Virus record (IMG/VR): IMGVR_UViG_3300005468_000005 | Coordinates: 1-46,090 of that record | Direction: 5' to 3' (one strand) | Length of the DNA: 46,090 nucleotides | DNA from: a virus | Shown: in pieces, positions 30,517-38,665 of the stretch | Numbering within the stretch: position 1 is the stretch's first letter | How the letters are laid out: each line of letters starts with the position of its first letter | The notes under the pieces: model-generated | Database searches by the model: none | Told to the model about the DNA's origin: nothing | Seen by the model: the letters and a program-made list of their open reading frames with translations, nothing else | Made by a program: the position numbers and the translations under genes

Positions 30517-30759
30517 CTACACCCCTCCGCTGTACTTGAAGTCACCGGACTTCTTGTCGATGCCCGGCTTGTTCAGGTCCTTGCCCGTGTCGGCGGTGCC
30601 GATCTGGACGAAGTGGGGGGCGTTACTCTTGGGGTCCTTGTCGCCGTAGCCGGTGCCAACGCGGTTGGCCTGCTCTGCCTCGGTACCGAAGAAGTACAGT
30701 TCGCCTTCAGGCAGAGCCCCAGTCCCCAGCTTCCCGCCCTGCTTTCCTTTCCTAGCCAT
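30517..30759 (-). CDS. Small late protein
   Basis: 80 residues from ATG 30759 (SD GGAGG). Hydrophilic Gly/Lys start (MARKGKQGGKLGTGALPEGE), a strand with LYFFGTEAEQANRVGTGYG, and a Lys-rich end. Overlaps the LAGLIDADG stop by 8 bp. Unknown function. Confidence 0.55.
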   Translation of the reverse strand: MARKGKQGGKLGTGALPEGELYFFGTEAEQANRVGTGYGDKDPKSNAPHFVQIGTADTGKDLNKPGIDKKSGDFKYSGGV

Positions 30760-31204
30760 TACTAACCTCCTCGCCCAATGAAGGGCGAAACTGATTGAGC
30801 GCCACGACCTTATCCCGAAGCGCAATACGCTGGGCCTGGATTACAGGGTCCAGCTTGCGGCTACCACCACGGTAGGCGCCCTTGGTAACTAGTTCGGCAA
30901 ACGCCACCACCAGCTCGGCCTGCTCGCGCTTGCATACGAGATACGGCAGTAGTAGCCGACAGGCGGCGGCGGCCTGGTGGTTGCGGAGGTCCCAGACATA
31001 CTGCTCGCGCCAGCCTTGCTTCTGGGGCCGCTTCCATCGCACCTTCCCGCCAAAGAGGGTGGCCAGCCTCACCAGCATCCGAGGGTCGGTGTTGCCCACA
31101 GACAAGACTCCTACCACCTGCCCATTGTTGGGGACGTGGAAGATGGTGGCAGTACCCTCGCCGTCGATGATCCCGGCGGCCCAGGCTAGGTCAGTTGGCT
31201 TCAT
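30752..31204 (-). CDS. LAGLIDADG-type homing endonuclease
   Basis: 150 residues. The motif LAWAAGIIDGEGTATI at residues 6-21 is the single LAGLIDADG helix with its metal-binding Asp, then VLSVGNTDPRMLVRLATLFG and KQGWREQYVWDL strands. Single-motif enzymes work as dimers. Freestanding (not in an intron here), so mobile. Confidence 0.85.
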   Translation of the reverse strand: MKPTDLAWAAGIIDGEGTATIFHVPNNGQVVGVLSVGNTDPRMLVRLATLFGGKVRWKRPQKQGWREQYVWDLRNHQAAAACRLLLPYLVCKREQAELVVAFAELVTKGAYRGGSRKLDPVIQAQRIALRDKVVALNQFRPSLGEEVSNG

Positions 31205-31320
31205 TTGTGCCTCTTGATCTTGGGTTTGTTGATTCGGGTAGCTGTTGCTTGCCCTTTGGCGTTATTGATACCAGAGCGGTCATGCTTCGCCTGGAGCCCG
31301 CAGGAACAGGTATCGCACAC
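31201..31320 (-). CDS. 39-residue Cys-rich basic protein
   Basis: GTG 31320 overlaps the preceding stop (TAGTG) and its stop overlaps the LAGLIDADG ATG. Starts with CDTCSCG (zinc-like), then a Lys/Arg/Asn tail. Both couplings indicate a real gene. Confidence 0.55.
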   Translation of the reverse strand: MCDTCSCGLQAKHDRSGINNAKGQATATRINKPKIKRHK

Positions 31321-31814
31321 TAGACACCTATGTCCTCAAGCAGGATGTAGGTGGGCGACTGGACACCGGCGCCTACAACCGCTGTATTCGTACCGCTATT
31401 GCGAATGGCCGACACCTTATAGGTGTGAGCGCCAGGGGTCGGGGCGACCAGAATCACGCTGGGCGCCATGGTGCCGTTGTAGGGAACCGCGGCGGCACAG
31501 GTGCCGGTGCAGGCTTGCAGCCTGGTGCCACCCTCCCATAGTTCCAGACTGAATACCTCGCCCGCGGTGCCATAGATCCCTTGGCTGAACGCCGAGAGTC
31601 GGTAGCGACGCCCCGCGACCGTAGTGACGGTGATAGCCAAGCCCACGGTGTCGGTCTGGGCCGAGAAGGCGGCCGAGTTGGCGACGATCTGGGCGTAGCC
31701 CCCGGGCACGGTCCCCAGCGGCGCCAGCGCCGTCGGACTGGCAACTTCAACCGAGTTCTCCCGCCAGGAGTCGATCTGTACCGAGCCCGCGGGAACCACG
31801 TCTTGGTATGCCAT
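31320..31814 (-). CDS. Beta-rich head protein related to the fibre tip
   Basis: 164 residues. GGYAQIVANSAAFSAQTDTV and GAHTYKVSAIRNSGT then LLEDIGV match the C-terminal domain of the 380-residue fibre protein in order and spacing. Located after the capsid gene it is probably a decoration protein or a head-fibre tip. TGATG coupling. Confidence 0.6.
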   Translation of the reverse strand: MAYQDVVPAGSVQIDSWRENSVEVASPTALAPLGTVPGGYAQIVANSAAFSAQTDTVGLAITVTTVAGRRYRLSAFSQGIYGTAGEVFSLELWEGGTRLQACTGTCAAAVPYNGTMAPSVILVAPTPGAHTYKVSAIRNSGTNTAVVGAGVQSPTYILLEDIGV

Positions 31815-32095
31815 CAGGCCCAGGTCACGGTGATGTCGGTGGCGGCGGCGGTAACGATGCGCAGGCCGTTGATGTAGCGGAGGTCGTAGAGGTATGTATC
31901 GGTGGAAGAAGCGGGCGGGGTAATGACGGCAATGTTCCCGGTGCTACCCGAGGTGCCGTCAATGACCGTGATCGCCCCGAGCGTGCCGCCGTTGACCTGG
32001 ATGGCGTGCAGCACCCCTTGGCCGGTCTGCACCTGAGTGGTCGTGGCGGAGTTGATGTAGGCGAACTGGTATGGCCCAAGGCGGGTAAACCCCAC
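31814..32095 (-). CDS. Small beta-sandwich protein (head decoration candidate)
   Basis: 93 residues, GTG start. Repeating strands: VLHAIQVNGGTLGAITVIDG, SSTDTYLYDLRYINGLRIVT. A common layout of small phage structural proteins. Directly downstream of the capsid cluster. Confidence 0.55.
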   Translation of the reverse strand: MGFTRLGPYQFAYINSATTTQVQTGQGVLHAIQVNGGTLGAITVIDGTSGSTGNIAVITPPASSTDTYLYDLRYINGLRIVTAAATDITVTWA

Positions 32096-32098
32096 TCC

Positions 32099-32356
32099 CT
32101 AGCTTCCGTTGTAGTCGTCACGCAGGGCGATGATGTAGCTGTCATCGGTGCGTTGGGTGGAATAGGCACTGGCCAGGGCGTGGGTGTTGCGCGTGGGCAC
32201 CCCGTTGGTCACGGCGTTGAAGCGGTAGTCGTCGCTGGTGCCAGTACCGGTGTAGGTGCCGGGAGCGGTCACAATCGCCTCCCGGTAGAGGTCAATGACG
32301 CCAGCAGCAGTGGTGGGAGCGATGCCAGATTGGGCGGCGGCTGGAGTATTGGCCAT
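32099..32356 (-). CDS. Small head-cluster protein
   Basis: 85 residues. Ala/Thr-rich (MANTPAAAQSGIAPTTAAGV) then DYRFNAVTNG and ALASAYSTQRTDDSYIIALR. Unrecognised. TAATG coupling to the gene before. Confidence 0.5.
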   Translation of the reverse strand: MANTPAAAQSGIAPTTAAGVIDLYREAIVTAPGTYTGTGTSDDYRFNAVTNGVPTRNTHALASAYSTQRTDDSYIIALRDDYNGS

Positions 32357-32766
32357 TAGGTCCCCTTCTGGTAGTAGGTAAAGGTCACATTGACCACCTG
32401 GGCGGTGCCGGTGACAGCGGTGACCATGATGGTGTCGCCCGCGGTCAGCGGCCAGGGGAAGTTGACCCCGGTGTTGACGGTGTTGGTGCTAAGGGTGGCG
32501 TCTACCGCCACCCCCTGCGCCGTGGTCGTGCTGGGCGTGGTGATGTCGTTCTGCAGGGTCCCGGCAGCGTTGCGCTGCGTCACCCGGATGCTGGTGCCCG
32601 CGATGGCGGCATCCGAGACGTAGCAGACCTCGCTAAGGAAGTCCTGCCCGGCATCCACCTGACCCCGGGGGAAGCCGAGGTAGGTGAACCCCGCCTTGGT
32701 CGGGGGCCCGGTGGTACCGACGTTGACCGCTATGGCCCTGGCGCCGATTGACTTGCGGAGTGGCAT
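32356..32766 (-). CDS. Beta-rich protein next to the capsid gene
   Basis: 136 residues. SIGARAIAVNVGTTGPPTKA, then LTAGDTIMVTAVTGTAQVVN. The immediate downstream neighbour of the major capsid gene and likely a decoration protein, by position only. Confidence 0.55.
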   Translation of the reverse strand: MPLRKSIGARAIAVNVGTTGPPTKAGFTYLGFPRGQVDAGQDFLSEVCYVSDAAIAGTSIRVTQRNAAGTLQNDITTPSTTTAQGVAVDATLSTNTVNTGVNFPWPLTAGDTIMVTAVTGTAQVVNVTFTYYQKGT

Positions 32767-33980
32767 TAGAGCGAGAGGTTAGTGTGGAGCGAGTGGCTGA
32801 ACCCGACATCGGAGCCGGTGTTGCGTACCTCCAATGACCACTTACTGAGCGCCCGCACAGCGTCACCATCACGGAAGCTTGGGGCGGTGATGGTATAGAA
32901 CATCTGATTGACGAAGGGCCGAATCCGAATTCGGCTCATGTCAAGGATGTAGAGCTGCGCCGTCCCCGAGGTGTCGTTGAGGTAAGCATCAGTAACGATG
33001 CGGTGCTCGTTGGCCATGGTGGGGGTGAAGTACTGGGCGAAGAAGCCACGGTGGCGTTCGTCCTGATCTAGTCGGATGCGGTCGGTGTACAGGAGGGAGA
33101 TCTTCTCGGTGACGTTGATACCGCCCACCATCACGTTGCTAAAGCCACCGCCACGGTAGATGTTTTTGACCATGGTGTTGACCACGGTGTCGGTGAGCGC
33201 CTCTGAGGTGCTGATGAAGCTGGCCGGAGAGCCCGTGGTGCTGGTGGTGTTGGCGGTGCCGTTGAGCCAGGTGGTGACTCCAAAGAAGGAGCTGTAGTCA
33301 CCACCGGTGGTGCTGGAAGCCGCCACTGAGAACCAGTAGGCGTTCTGCATCTTCCGCTTCAGCTCCATGAGCCGCTGCTGGAATTGGTACTGCAGCTCGT
33401 CCTTGATGCCGGGCGCGTACCCCGTGCGTGACCGCTCGATCTGCTCGGAGTCGATGTTGACGTTGAGCTCGAAGCGGTTGATGTAGTTGACCTTCGACAG
33501 CCGAGCGCGGGTCATGTCCTTGCCCAGGTCGGAGTTCTGGTAGGTTGGGGCGTTGATGATGCGCCAGGTCTGGGCAGCGGCATCGGTGGTGGCGGTAGTA
33601 CCACCGTAGCCACGGGTGGTGGTGACCGCGGTACCGGAAATGGTGGTGATCTCCACGATCTCGCCGGCGCCGGCCTGGGTGTCGCGCTGGAGCAGGTAGC
33701 CCACGTCGAGCACGGCGGCGTCAGAAGCGGAGAAGTTGAGGACGACGTTGGTGGTGGCGCCGGTGAAGGCGGTGCCGGTGTCGGTTACCTTGAACTGGTT
33801 GAGGCTATCCTCGACCCACTTGAGCTGCTGATCGGCGAACTCCTCACCTACTGTGGTAAGGCCGAGCATGTTGTTTTCGAAGTAGAGCGAGGCCAAAAGG
33901 ACATCGCTGATGTCGTCACGCTTGGTCCCAGTCGCGCTCAGGTCTGAGGCGGCTACACCAGAGTGGATGAGCAGTGGCAC
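32766..33980 (-). CDS. Major capsid protein (HK97 fold, SU10/DUF5309-like)
   Basis: 404 residues from GTG 33980 (GGAGG 9 nt upstream; a longer start at 34025 lies inside the leader). The order fits DUF5309/SU10-type capsid proteins: an N-terminal arm (GVAASDLSATGTKRDD), a beta P-domain (VVLNFSASDAAVLDVGYLLQ), the spine-helix region with NYINRFELNVNIDSEQIERS and QQRLMELKRKMQNAYWF, and a C-terminal strand set (RPFVNQMFYTITAPSFRDGD). The scaffold is encoded upstream, decoration genes downstream. Confidence 0.8.
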   Translation of the reverse strand: MPLLIHSGVAASDLSATGTKRDDISDVLLASLYFENNMLGLTTVGEEFADQQLKWVEDSLNQFKVTDTGTAFTGATTNVVLNFSASDAAVLDVGYLLQRDTQAGAGEIVEITTISGTAVTTTRGYGGTTATTDAAAQTWRIINAPTYQNSDLGKDMTRARLSKVNYINRFELNVNIDSEQIERSRTGYAPGIKDELQYQFQQRLMELKRKMQNAYWFSVAASSTTGGDYSSFFGVTTWLNGTANTTSTTGSPASFISTSEALTDTVVNTMVKNIYRGGGFSNVMVGGINVTEKISLLYTDRIRLDQDERHRGFFAQYFTPTMANEHRIVTDAYLNDTSGTAQLYILDMSRIRIRPFVNQMFYTITAPSFRDGDAVRALSKWSLEVRNTGSDVGFSHSLHTNLSL

Positions 33981-34138
33981 TGGTAGGTTCCTCCAGAGAT
34001 GGTTGTTCTCTGGACTCGCCAGCAACCTTCCGGTTGCCAGTGACCTACCTCGTTACCGAGTTGCCACGGCCTAACGACATCGCGCTAGGCGGGTCCTGTT
34101 GGAACGAAGCCTACTCCTGCCCCTTCAGGAAGTCAAGA
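33981..34138 (-). promoter_or_regulatory. Structured 5' leader of the capsid gene
   Basis: About 158 nt without a gene. TCCAGAGA (33992-33999) pairs exactly with TCTCTGGA (34007-34014) and overlaps the SD, so opening is needed for full translation. A GCAACC-TTCC-GGTTGC hairpin lies at 34022-34037, CTCG-TTAC-CGAG near 34049, and CCTG-CCCCTT-CAGG near 34115. Possibly autogenous control of the most abundant virion protein. Confidence 0.45.
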
Positions 34139-34372
34139 TCAGACGGGAAAGCCGAGCAGATGAGTCCCCAGCCAGGCTAGGCCCACCAGTAGGGCAATCC
34201 GTCGGATTTTGAACCAGCCGCCCTTATCCCTGTCGTTGATGCCAAACCATTCCCAGATATGCCAGCTCAGGGTGTCCTCAGTCCGCTTGGAATAGAAGAC
34301 GGCGAGCCCCTCCTCAATGGCAAAGAAGGCTACCCAGGCGACCCAGCCCAGGGTATAGGGGTCGAAATTCAC
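34139..34372 (-). CDS. Small membrane protein
   Basis: 77 residues, GTG start coupled to the acidic gene before. An N-terminal helix (TLGWVAWVAFFAIEEGLAVF), a polar centre (EDTLSWHIWEWFGINDRDKG) and a C-terminal hydrophobic helix (IALLVGLAWLGTHLLGF). A two-span layout also seen in phage head clusters. Not obviously a holin here. Confidence 0.6.
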   Translation of the reverse strand: MNFDPYTLGWVAWVAFFAIEEGLAVFYSKRTEDTLSWHIWEWFGINDRDKGGWFKIRRIALLVGLAWLGTHLLGFPV

Positions 34373-34476
34373 TCGTCCTCGTCACCCTCTTCGGCGCCGT
34401 CGTCCTCGTCCTCGGGCTCCTCCTCAGCGGCGGCGGTGGCATCGAGGTCGGGCGCTACGGTGGGTATCTCAGACAT
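34369..34476 (-). CDS. 35-residue highly acidic peptide
   Basis: ATG 34476 with AGGGAGA upstream, and stop overlapping the next GTG. After MSEIPTVAPDLDATAAA the rest is nearly all Glu/Asp. It may bind basic partners or be a small assembly factor. Confidence 0.55.
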   Translation of the reverse strand: MSEIPTVAPDLDATAAAEEEPEDEDDGAEEGDEDE

Positions 34477-34478
34477 AG

Positions 34479-34784
34479 CTATCTCCCTTGGGCGCGAGCG
34501 GCGGCCTGCGCGTGGCGAACGTTGTAAGCATCGAGGTCGGCGAGCATCTCGTCGGCCTCGGGTGAGGCCAACGGTACCATCCGAGAGGCGTCGTGGCCGT
34601 TGGGGCAGTAGAGCCCGAAGCCCGGCGTGTGGTCAAAGATGTGGCCACAGTCGTAGCAGCGGTACTGCACTACACCCGGGGCAGGGACGGAAGGGGGGAG
34701 AGGTCCCGCCGCCCCGACCTTGGCGTCGAGTTTATCGACGATCGACTCCAACCGGCTGAGCCGCAGCTCCAGCTCGTTGAGCAA
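34479..34784 (-). CDS. Coiled-coil plus zinc-ribbon protein
   Basis: 101 residues from TTG 34784, the most plausible start because longer versions lie within the glycosyltransferase gene. Coil LLNELELRLSRLESIVDKLD, Pro linker, then a zinc ribbon (YRCYDCGHIFDHTPGFGLYC, CPNGHD). The frame is clear; the start has no strong SD. Confidence 0.55.
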   Translation of the reverse strand: MLNELELRLSRLESIVDKLDAKVGAAGPLPPSVPAPGVVQYRCYDCGHIFDHTPGFGLYCPNGHDASRMVPLASPEADEMLADLDAYNVRHAQAAARAQGR

Positions 34785-35523
34785 GGTTAGCGGCGACTTC
34801 GGCGCCGAGGAGGCCGTCGGGCTTGTTGATCTCGATTTCGCGTCGGAGCCAGGCCCTATAGGTTTCAGCGGTGACCTCCCAGTTGCCAACGTGGGTGCAG
34901 ATGGTGGCGGTGTTGAGGAGGGGTTGGTAACCGAGCTTCCGAGCATTTCGGCAGAACCAGACATCGTCGCTGACGAGATCGGCGTTGTCTTCGCGGCGGC
35001 CGGTGTCGAACCAGAGGATGCCTTCTCTTTGGAAGTGCTCAAGCACGTCCCTCCGTATTGCCGTGCAGCCCATGGGCACGATGTCTACAGGATACAAGCC
35101 CGGCTTCTGAAGCATGGGCACGATCTCACTGGGGGGCAGGTAGGTGATGTTGAGGCCGTCATCGTGGTAGGCGACGGGGTCAGGGGGCATCTGCTTCTTG
35201 AAGTAGAGGCTAGCGATGATGGGGTCCTGGTACAGCTCCATGTGCCAGAAGATCTCCACTGGGGGGAGGGTGTCCTGCTCGATGAAGACCATGTAGTCCC
35301 AAGGCTCGGTCCGGGCCAGGGCCCCCTTGACGAGGCGATTGTGGCCGTCGGGGAGATAGGCGTTGCGGCTTATGGCGATGTGCTTGTTGGCCCAGCCCTG
35401 GAGTTTGAGGAAGTGCTCGAAGAACTGGGCGTACATGAGGTCGTAGACGCACAGCCCGACGACGAGCATGTTGGGCGGGGGGAGCTGGGGCTTAGCGAAC
35501 GCCCGCTTCTGTTTGTTGCTCAC
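34732..35523 (-). CDS. GT-A-type glycosyltransferase-like protein
   Basis: 263 residues. The pattern RNAYLPDGHNRLVKGALART, then WDYMVFIEQDTLPP (EQD 82-84 as the DxD-like metal site), then VSDDVWFCRNARKLGYQ fits GT2-like, GT-A-fold enzymes. Late in head gene order, it may glycosylate capsid proteins. Donor and acceptor unknown. Confidence 0.65.
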   Translation of the reverse strand: MSNKQKRAFAKPQLPPPNMLVVGLCVYDLMYAQFFEHFLKLQGWANKHIAISRNAYLPDGHNRLVKGALARTEPWDYMVFIEQDTLPPVEIFWHMELYQDPIIASLYFKKQMPPDPVAYHDDGLNITYLPPSEIVPMLQKPGLYPVDIVPMGCTAIRRDVLEHFQREGILWFDTGRREDNADLVSDDVWFCRNARKLGYQPLLNTATICTHVGNWEVTAETYRAWLRREIEINKPDGLLGAEVAANLAQRAGAAAQPVGVDRR

Positions 35524-36010
35524 GCGCCTCCACGCAACCGTGGGCGCTGCCCACGCCCAAATGCCTTACCGGGGGTGAGTGGTCCACCTTTTGTATCCCC
35601 GCCTTCTGTAGCAGCTCCCGCATCCAACCGTCCAGGGTACACCAGTGTCGAGGGGGGTGGACCCCATCATCGAACGCTTTGGTCGAGGTGATAAGAGTGG
35701 GAAAGGCGGCCATCAGGCGGCCGCTGAAGCGGGTGAAGCCAGCGCCGTTATAGAGGCCAAAGCTGGCGTACTGGTAGGGGAAGCCGCACCAGTCATGGCC
35801 ACATATGGTGATGTCGTAGAACTGAGCCTCGGTGGGGACGATGTCCTGCTCCAGCAGGATGAAGGTCTCGCCCCTTTTCCAAAGCCTCTGCATCAGGGTG
35901 TAGTAGTTGGCCATATAGGTCATGGGCTCAAAGCGGGTGCGTAGCCCCGACAGCTGCGCCGCCATCCGGGTCTCGGGGCGCAGCTCGGTGTAGGGACAGA
36001 CCAGCCGCAT
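35492..36010 (-). CDS. Second glycosyltransferase-like protein
   Basis: 172 residues from ATG 36010 (TGATG with the previous stop; TTG 36013 possible). FILLEQDIVPTEAQF and FPYQYASFGLYNGAGFTRFS again resemble the GT-A core with its EQD, but the protein is shorter than most. It overlaps the first by 32 bp. The pair could act together. Confidence 0.55.
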   Translation of the reverse strand: MRLVCPYTELRPETRMAAQLSGLRTRFEPMTYMANYYTLMQRLWKRGETFILLEQDIVPTEAQFYDITICGHDWCGFPYQYASFGLYNGAGFTRFSGRLMAAFPTLITSTKAFDDGVHPPRHWCTLDGWMRELLQKAGIQKVDHSPPVRHLGVGSAHGCVEAREQQTEAGVR

Positions 36011-36201
36011 CAAGGTCCCAGGATTACCACTATGGCCTGGATTACGGGATCGGAGGCGGCCTTAGTCTTGAGCGTCGCCACCGCCGCGTCATAGGCGGTT
36101 TGAGCAGCGGTCTCGGCGATAACGTCGGCGGGATTGGTGATAGGGACACCAGAGGTCTTGCGGATGTCAACCCTACTGGCGTAGTGGGTTGCATTAGCCA
36201 T
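36010..36201 (-). CDS. Small helical late protein
   Basis: 63 residues, Ala-rich (AETAAQTAYDAAVATLKTKA). Start at ATG 36201 right after the preceding stop. Function unknown. Confidence 0.55.
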   Translation of the reverse strand: MANATHYASRVDIRKTSGVPITNPADVIAETAAQTAYDAAVATLKTKAASDPVIQAIVVILGP

Positions 36202-36202
36202 A

Positions 36203-36736
36203 TCAGTAGATCAGCTCGACGATGAAGGTGGTACGGCTACGGGTGGGGTAGGTGGTGCCGTCGCCCGCGCCCGCAAAGAGGTTGCTGTTGAGCTGGGGGC
36301 TGTGGGAGTTGCTTTTCCAGCGCAGGGTGATGGTGTAGGCGGTGCCACCAACAAAGGCCAGCCGCTTGGTTACCGCCAGCGCGGTGGGGGCGAACGTGCC
36401 CACGGAGGCGGATTCCTGCCACTGCTCGGGGACATTGGCGGTGGTGGGGAAAGCACCGCCCACCACGTAGATGCCCACGTCCTGGTTGTAGGTGGTGGTG
36501 TCGGTGAAAACCGAGGTGTTGGCGATGATGATGGCCTGGCAGTTGGCCAGGGGGGTGACCGTGAGGGTAGGCCCAGGCACAAACCCAGGGCTGGGCCCGG
36601 TCATCGCCACCCAGGTGACGCCGTCGCTGTTGACCAGTTGCATGAAGGACTCCACCGAGGCTTCGAAGCTTTGCACGGTTCCCGGCGACCCCACGGCCGA
36701 CGACGATCCGCCCGCCGCAATCTGGACCTGGGGCAC
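36203..36736 (-). CDS. Beta-rich structural protein
   Basis: 177 residues, GTG start (TAGTG). Strands LVNSDGVTWVAMTGPSP, TLTVTPLANCQAIIIANTSV, GTAYTITLRWKSNSHSP. Probably head or decoration. Confidence 0.55.
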   Translation of the reverse strand: MPQVQIAAGGSSSAVGSPGTVQSFEASVESFMQLVNSDGVTWVAMTGPSPGFVPGPTLTVTPLANCQAIIIANTSVFTDTTTYNQDVGIYVVGGAFPTTANVPEQWQESASVGTFAPTALAVTKRLAFVGGTAYTITLRWKSNSHSPQLNSNLFAGAGDGTTYPTRSRTTFIVELIY

Positions 36737-37188
36737 TAGGAGAACACCCCCACCGCCCAGGCAGCCACGTTGCCAGCGAAGGTGACGGTCTTGCTTTCGG
36801 CTTCACTGAGGCTATACCCCACCGCCAAGCCCGCGCTGGCGGGTACGGTTACCACCGCCTCGCCGGTGATCTGGAAGGTGGCCGTCCCGGCGATGGAGGC
36901 GAACAGCGAGATCAGGGCGATCTTCTGGGAGGCGGTGACGCTGGCGGTGCCCGCGGCAGTGCCGCTGTAGGGAATGGTCACCCCGCTCCCGGTAGCAGCA
37001 GCGTCCAGCGTCCGCACCGGGTTGTTGGCATTGACCGGCACCGCCAGCCCGGTGCTGGGGTCGATCTGGTAGAGCCCGACCGCCAGCGCCGCCCATTCCG
37101 AATGCGCCGAGACCTGGTCGCCCCAGACCAGGCGGCGGAGGACCGCACCGCTGGCAAGTGGCTGTCCCGCAGCGATGTAGTCGGCCAC
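36736..37188 (-). CDS. Beta-sandwich structural protein
   Basis: 150 residues, GTG start. GQPLASGAVLRRLVWGDQVS, then long beta region and EAVVTVPASAGLAVGYSLSE. Adjacent to an HNH insertion. Confidence 0.55.
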   Translation of the reverse strand: MADYIAAGQPLASGAVLRRLVWGDQVSAHSEWAALAVGLYQIDPSTGLAVPVNANNPVRTLDAAATGSGVTIPYSGTAAGTASVTASQKIALISLFASIAGTATFQITGEAVVTVPASAGLAVGYSLSEAESKTVTFAGNVAAWAVGVFS

Positions 37189-37189
37189 T

Positions 37190-37600
37190 CTAGTGGAACC
37201 CCTTTTCTCTGTAGCAGCGCGGGCAGTATCGCCACCGCCCCCGCCACCCCGGCACTAAGGGATCACCGCACTCACAGCGGGTTCGCCGCGCATACCGCGC
37301 CATGACCCCCTCTCCAGCCAGGACATTCTCTCGATGAGACACCCAGCGGAGGTGGTCGGGGTTGACGCAACAGCGAACCCGGCAGATGTGATCTGCCTCT
37401 AATCCAGGGGGAATGTCGCCCCGAAGCAACCGCCACATTAGGCGATGTGCTTTATAGCTCTTCCCGTCCGCCCAAGTCGATCCATACCCGTCCGCATTCC
37501 GGGAGCCATGCCAGCGCCAGCACCCGTCGGGATCAACAGTAAACTGGGCGGCTAGGCGGAGGTGGAGGGGCTGCTTCTCTACCCACTTGCCCCGACTCAA
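37190..37600 (-). CDS. Second HNH homing endonuclease
   Basis: 136 residues, TTG start. CWRWHGSRNADGYGSTWADG, then PGLEADHICRVRCCVNPDHL with the HNH catalytic His and N-x-x-H, and a Cys-rich end (CECGDP, YCPRCYRE). Lies between scaffold and head genes. Confidence 0.85.
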   Translation of the reverse strand: MSRGKWVEKQPLHLRLAAQFTVDPDGCWRWHGSRNADGYGSTWADGKSYKAHRLMWRLLRGDIPPGLEADHICRVRCCVNPDHLRWVSHRENVLAGEGVMARYARRTRCECGDPLVPGWRGRWRYCPRCYREKGFH

Positions 37601-37603
37601 GGG

Positions 37604-38143
37604 TTAGCCCTTCTCTAGGGCCTTCATCATGGCATCGCCGATCTTGTCGCCAACCCGCTCCTTGATGAGGCGCTCGCCCTGCTGCTTGTCCAGAGTGCCC
37701 TCGCGGAGCGCTTTCCAGGCGCCGTCGATGAAGTCGTAGTGGTCCTGCTCGGCGGTCTTGTTGGAGGGACCGGAGCCGGAGGCGGTGTTGCCCTTCCAGC
37801 CCCCCGCCTGGGCGGCGGCCAGCTCCTCTTTGACGGCGGCCAGCTCCTCGTCCTTGGCCTTGATGCGATCAGCGATGATGGCCTCGACCCGCTCGTGGGA
37901 CTTCTTGGCCGACTCTTCCAGCTCCTCGGCGGTGTCGCCCTCGACCTCGGCGATCAACGCCAGGGGGTACTTGTTGATGGCGTCCTTCTTGAGGCCGTCC
38001 ACCCGGGCAGCGGTGGCCTCACCCCGGTAGAGGGCGGCGATCTCGCGGTTCTGCTCCATCTCCAGCTTCATGCGCTCGACATCGTCGTCCTCGTTCTCCA
38101 TCAGCCGCTTGTACTTACGGAGGATGTCCTGCTCGGTAGCCAT
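37604..38143 (-). CDS. Scaffolding protein
   Basis: 179 residues. Strongly helical and charged, with EQDILRKYKRLMENEDDDVE at the start, a central coil (ADRIKAKDEELAAVKEELAA) and a helical C-terminal (DGAWKALREGTLDKQQGERL). Size, composition and position before the capsid gene are typical of a phage scaffold or head-maturation chaperone. Confidence 0.7.
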   Translation of the reverse strand: MATEQDILRKYKRLMENEDDDVERMKLEMEQNREIAALYRGEATAARVDGLKKDAINKYPLALIAEVEGDTAEELEESAKKSHERVEAIIADRIKAKDEELAAVKEELAAAQAGGWKGNTASGSGPSNKTAEQDHYDFIDGAWKALREGTLDKQQGERLIKERVGDKIGDAMMKALEKG

Positions 38144-38479
38144 CTAGTGAACCTCTCTATACCTGGCGAGCACTACCTTGCCGTCGTTGTCGCGCTCGTA
38201 GACGGCAACGATCTCCTTGCCCCGGTTGGCCCCCGGCTCTTGAACCCGGTAGCGAACGGTGTTGGTGTCGGCGTCACGGTCGAATTCGGAGTGGATCTTC
38301 TCCAGGCGGCCATGGTTGAAATGGAGACCGTCATCGGCGTCGTAGCCGGGGTCGAAGCCATCCTCGTAGACCTTGCGCTTCATGATAACCCGGCCGTCGC
38401 GGTCCTTGACCTCGCGTTCCACCATCTGGGGCTCGTCGCCGGTGAAGACCTTACCGCTAGGGATGCTGTAATACGTCAT
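38144..38479 (-). CDS. Hypothetical late protein
   Basis: 111 residues. KVFTGDEPQMVEREVKDRDG, then DDGLHFNHGRLEKIHSEFDR. Charged beta/helix mixture, unrecognised. Directly before the scaffold. Confidence 0.55.
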   Translation of the reverse strand: MTYYSIPSGKVFTGDEPQMVEREVKDRDGRVIMKRKVYEDGFDPGYDADDGLHFNHGRLEKIHSEFDRDADTNTVRYRVQEPGANRGKEIVAVYERDNDGKVVLARYREVH

Positions 38480-38494
38480 GCCGCGACCCTCTCC

Positions 38495-38665
38495 TTAGAG
38501 GGCATGGCCGTTGTTGCACAGGGGACAGCGGGCGATGTGGAGGCCCCGCAGAGAGATGATCCAGCCGCTCCCGTCGCAATAGTCGCACGACGCTAGGGCC
38601 AGTACCTCGTCGGTCACGGGGTCCTTATGCGTGGCCGGAGGGGCCGAAGGCGGCTTGCGTGCCAT
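38495..38665 (-). CDS. Small zinc-ribbon protein
   Basis: 56 residues from ATG 38665. A Pro-rich start, then SCDYCDGSGWIISLRGLHIA and RCPLCNNGH give two CxxC pairs (one zinc). It overlaps the preceding gene by 41 bp. Confidence 0.55.
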   Translation of the reverse strand: MARKPPSAPPATHKDPVTDEVLALASCDYCDGSGWIISLRGLHIARCPLCNNGHAL

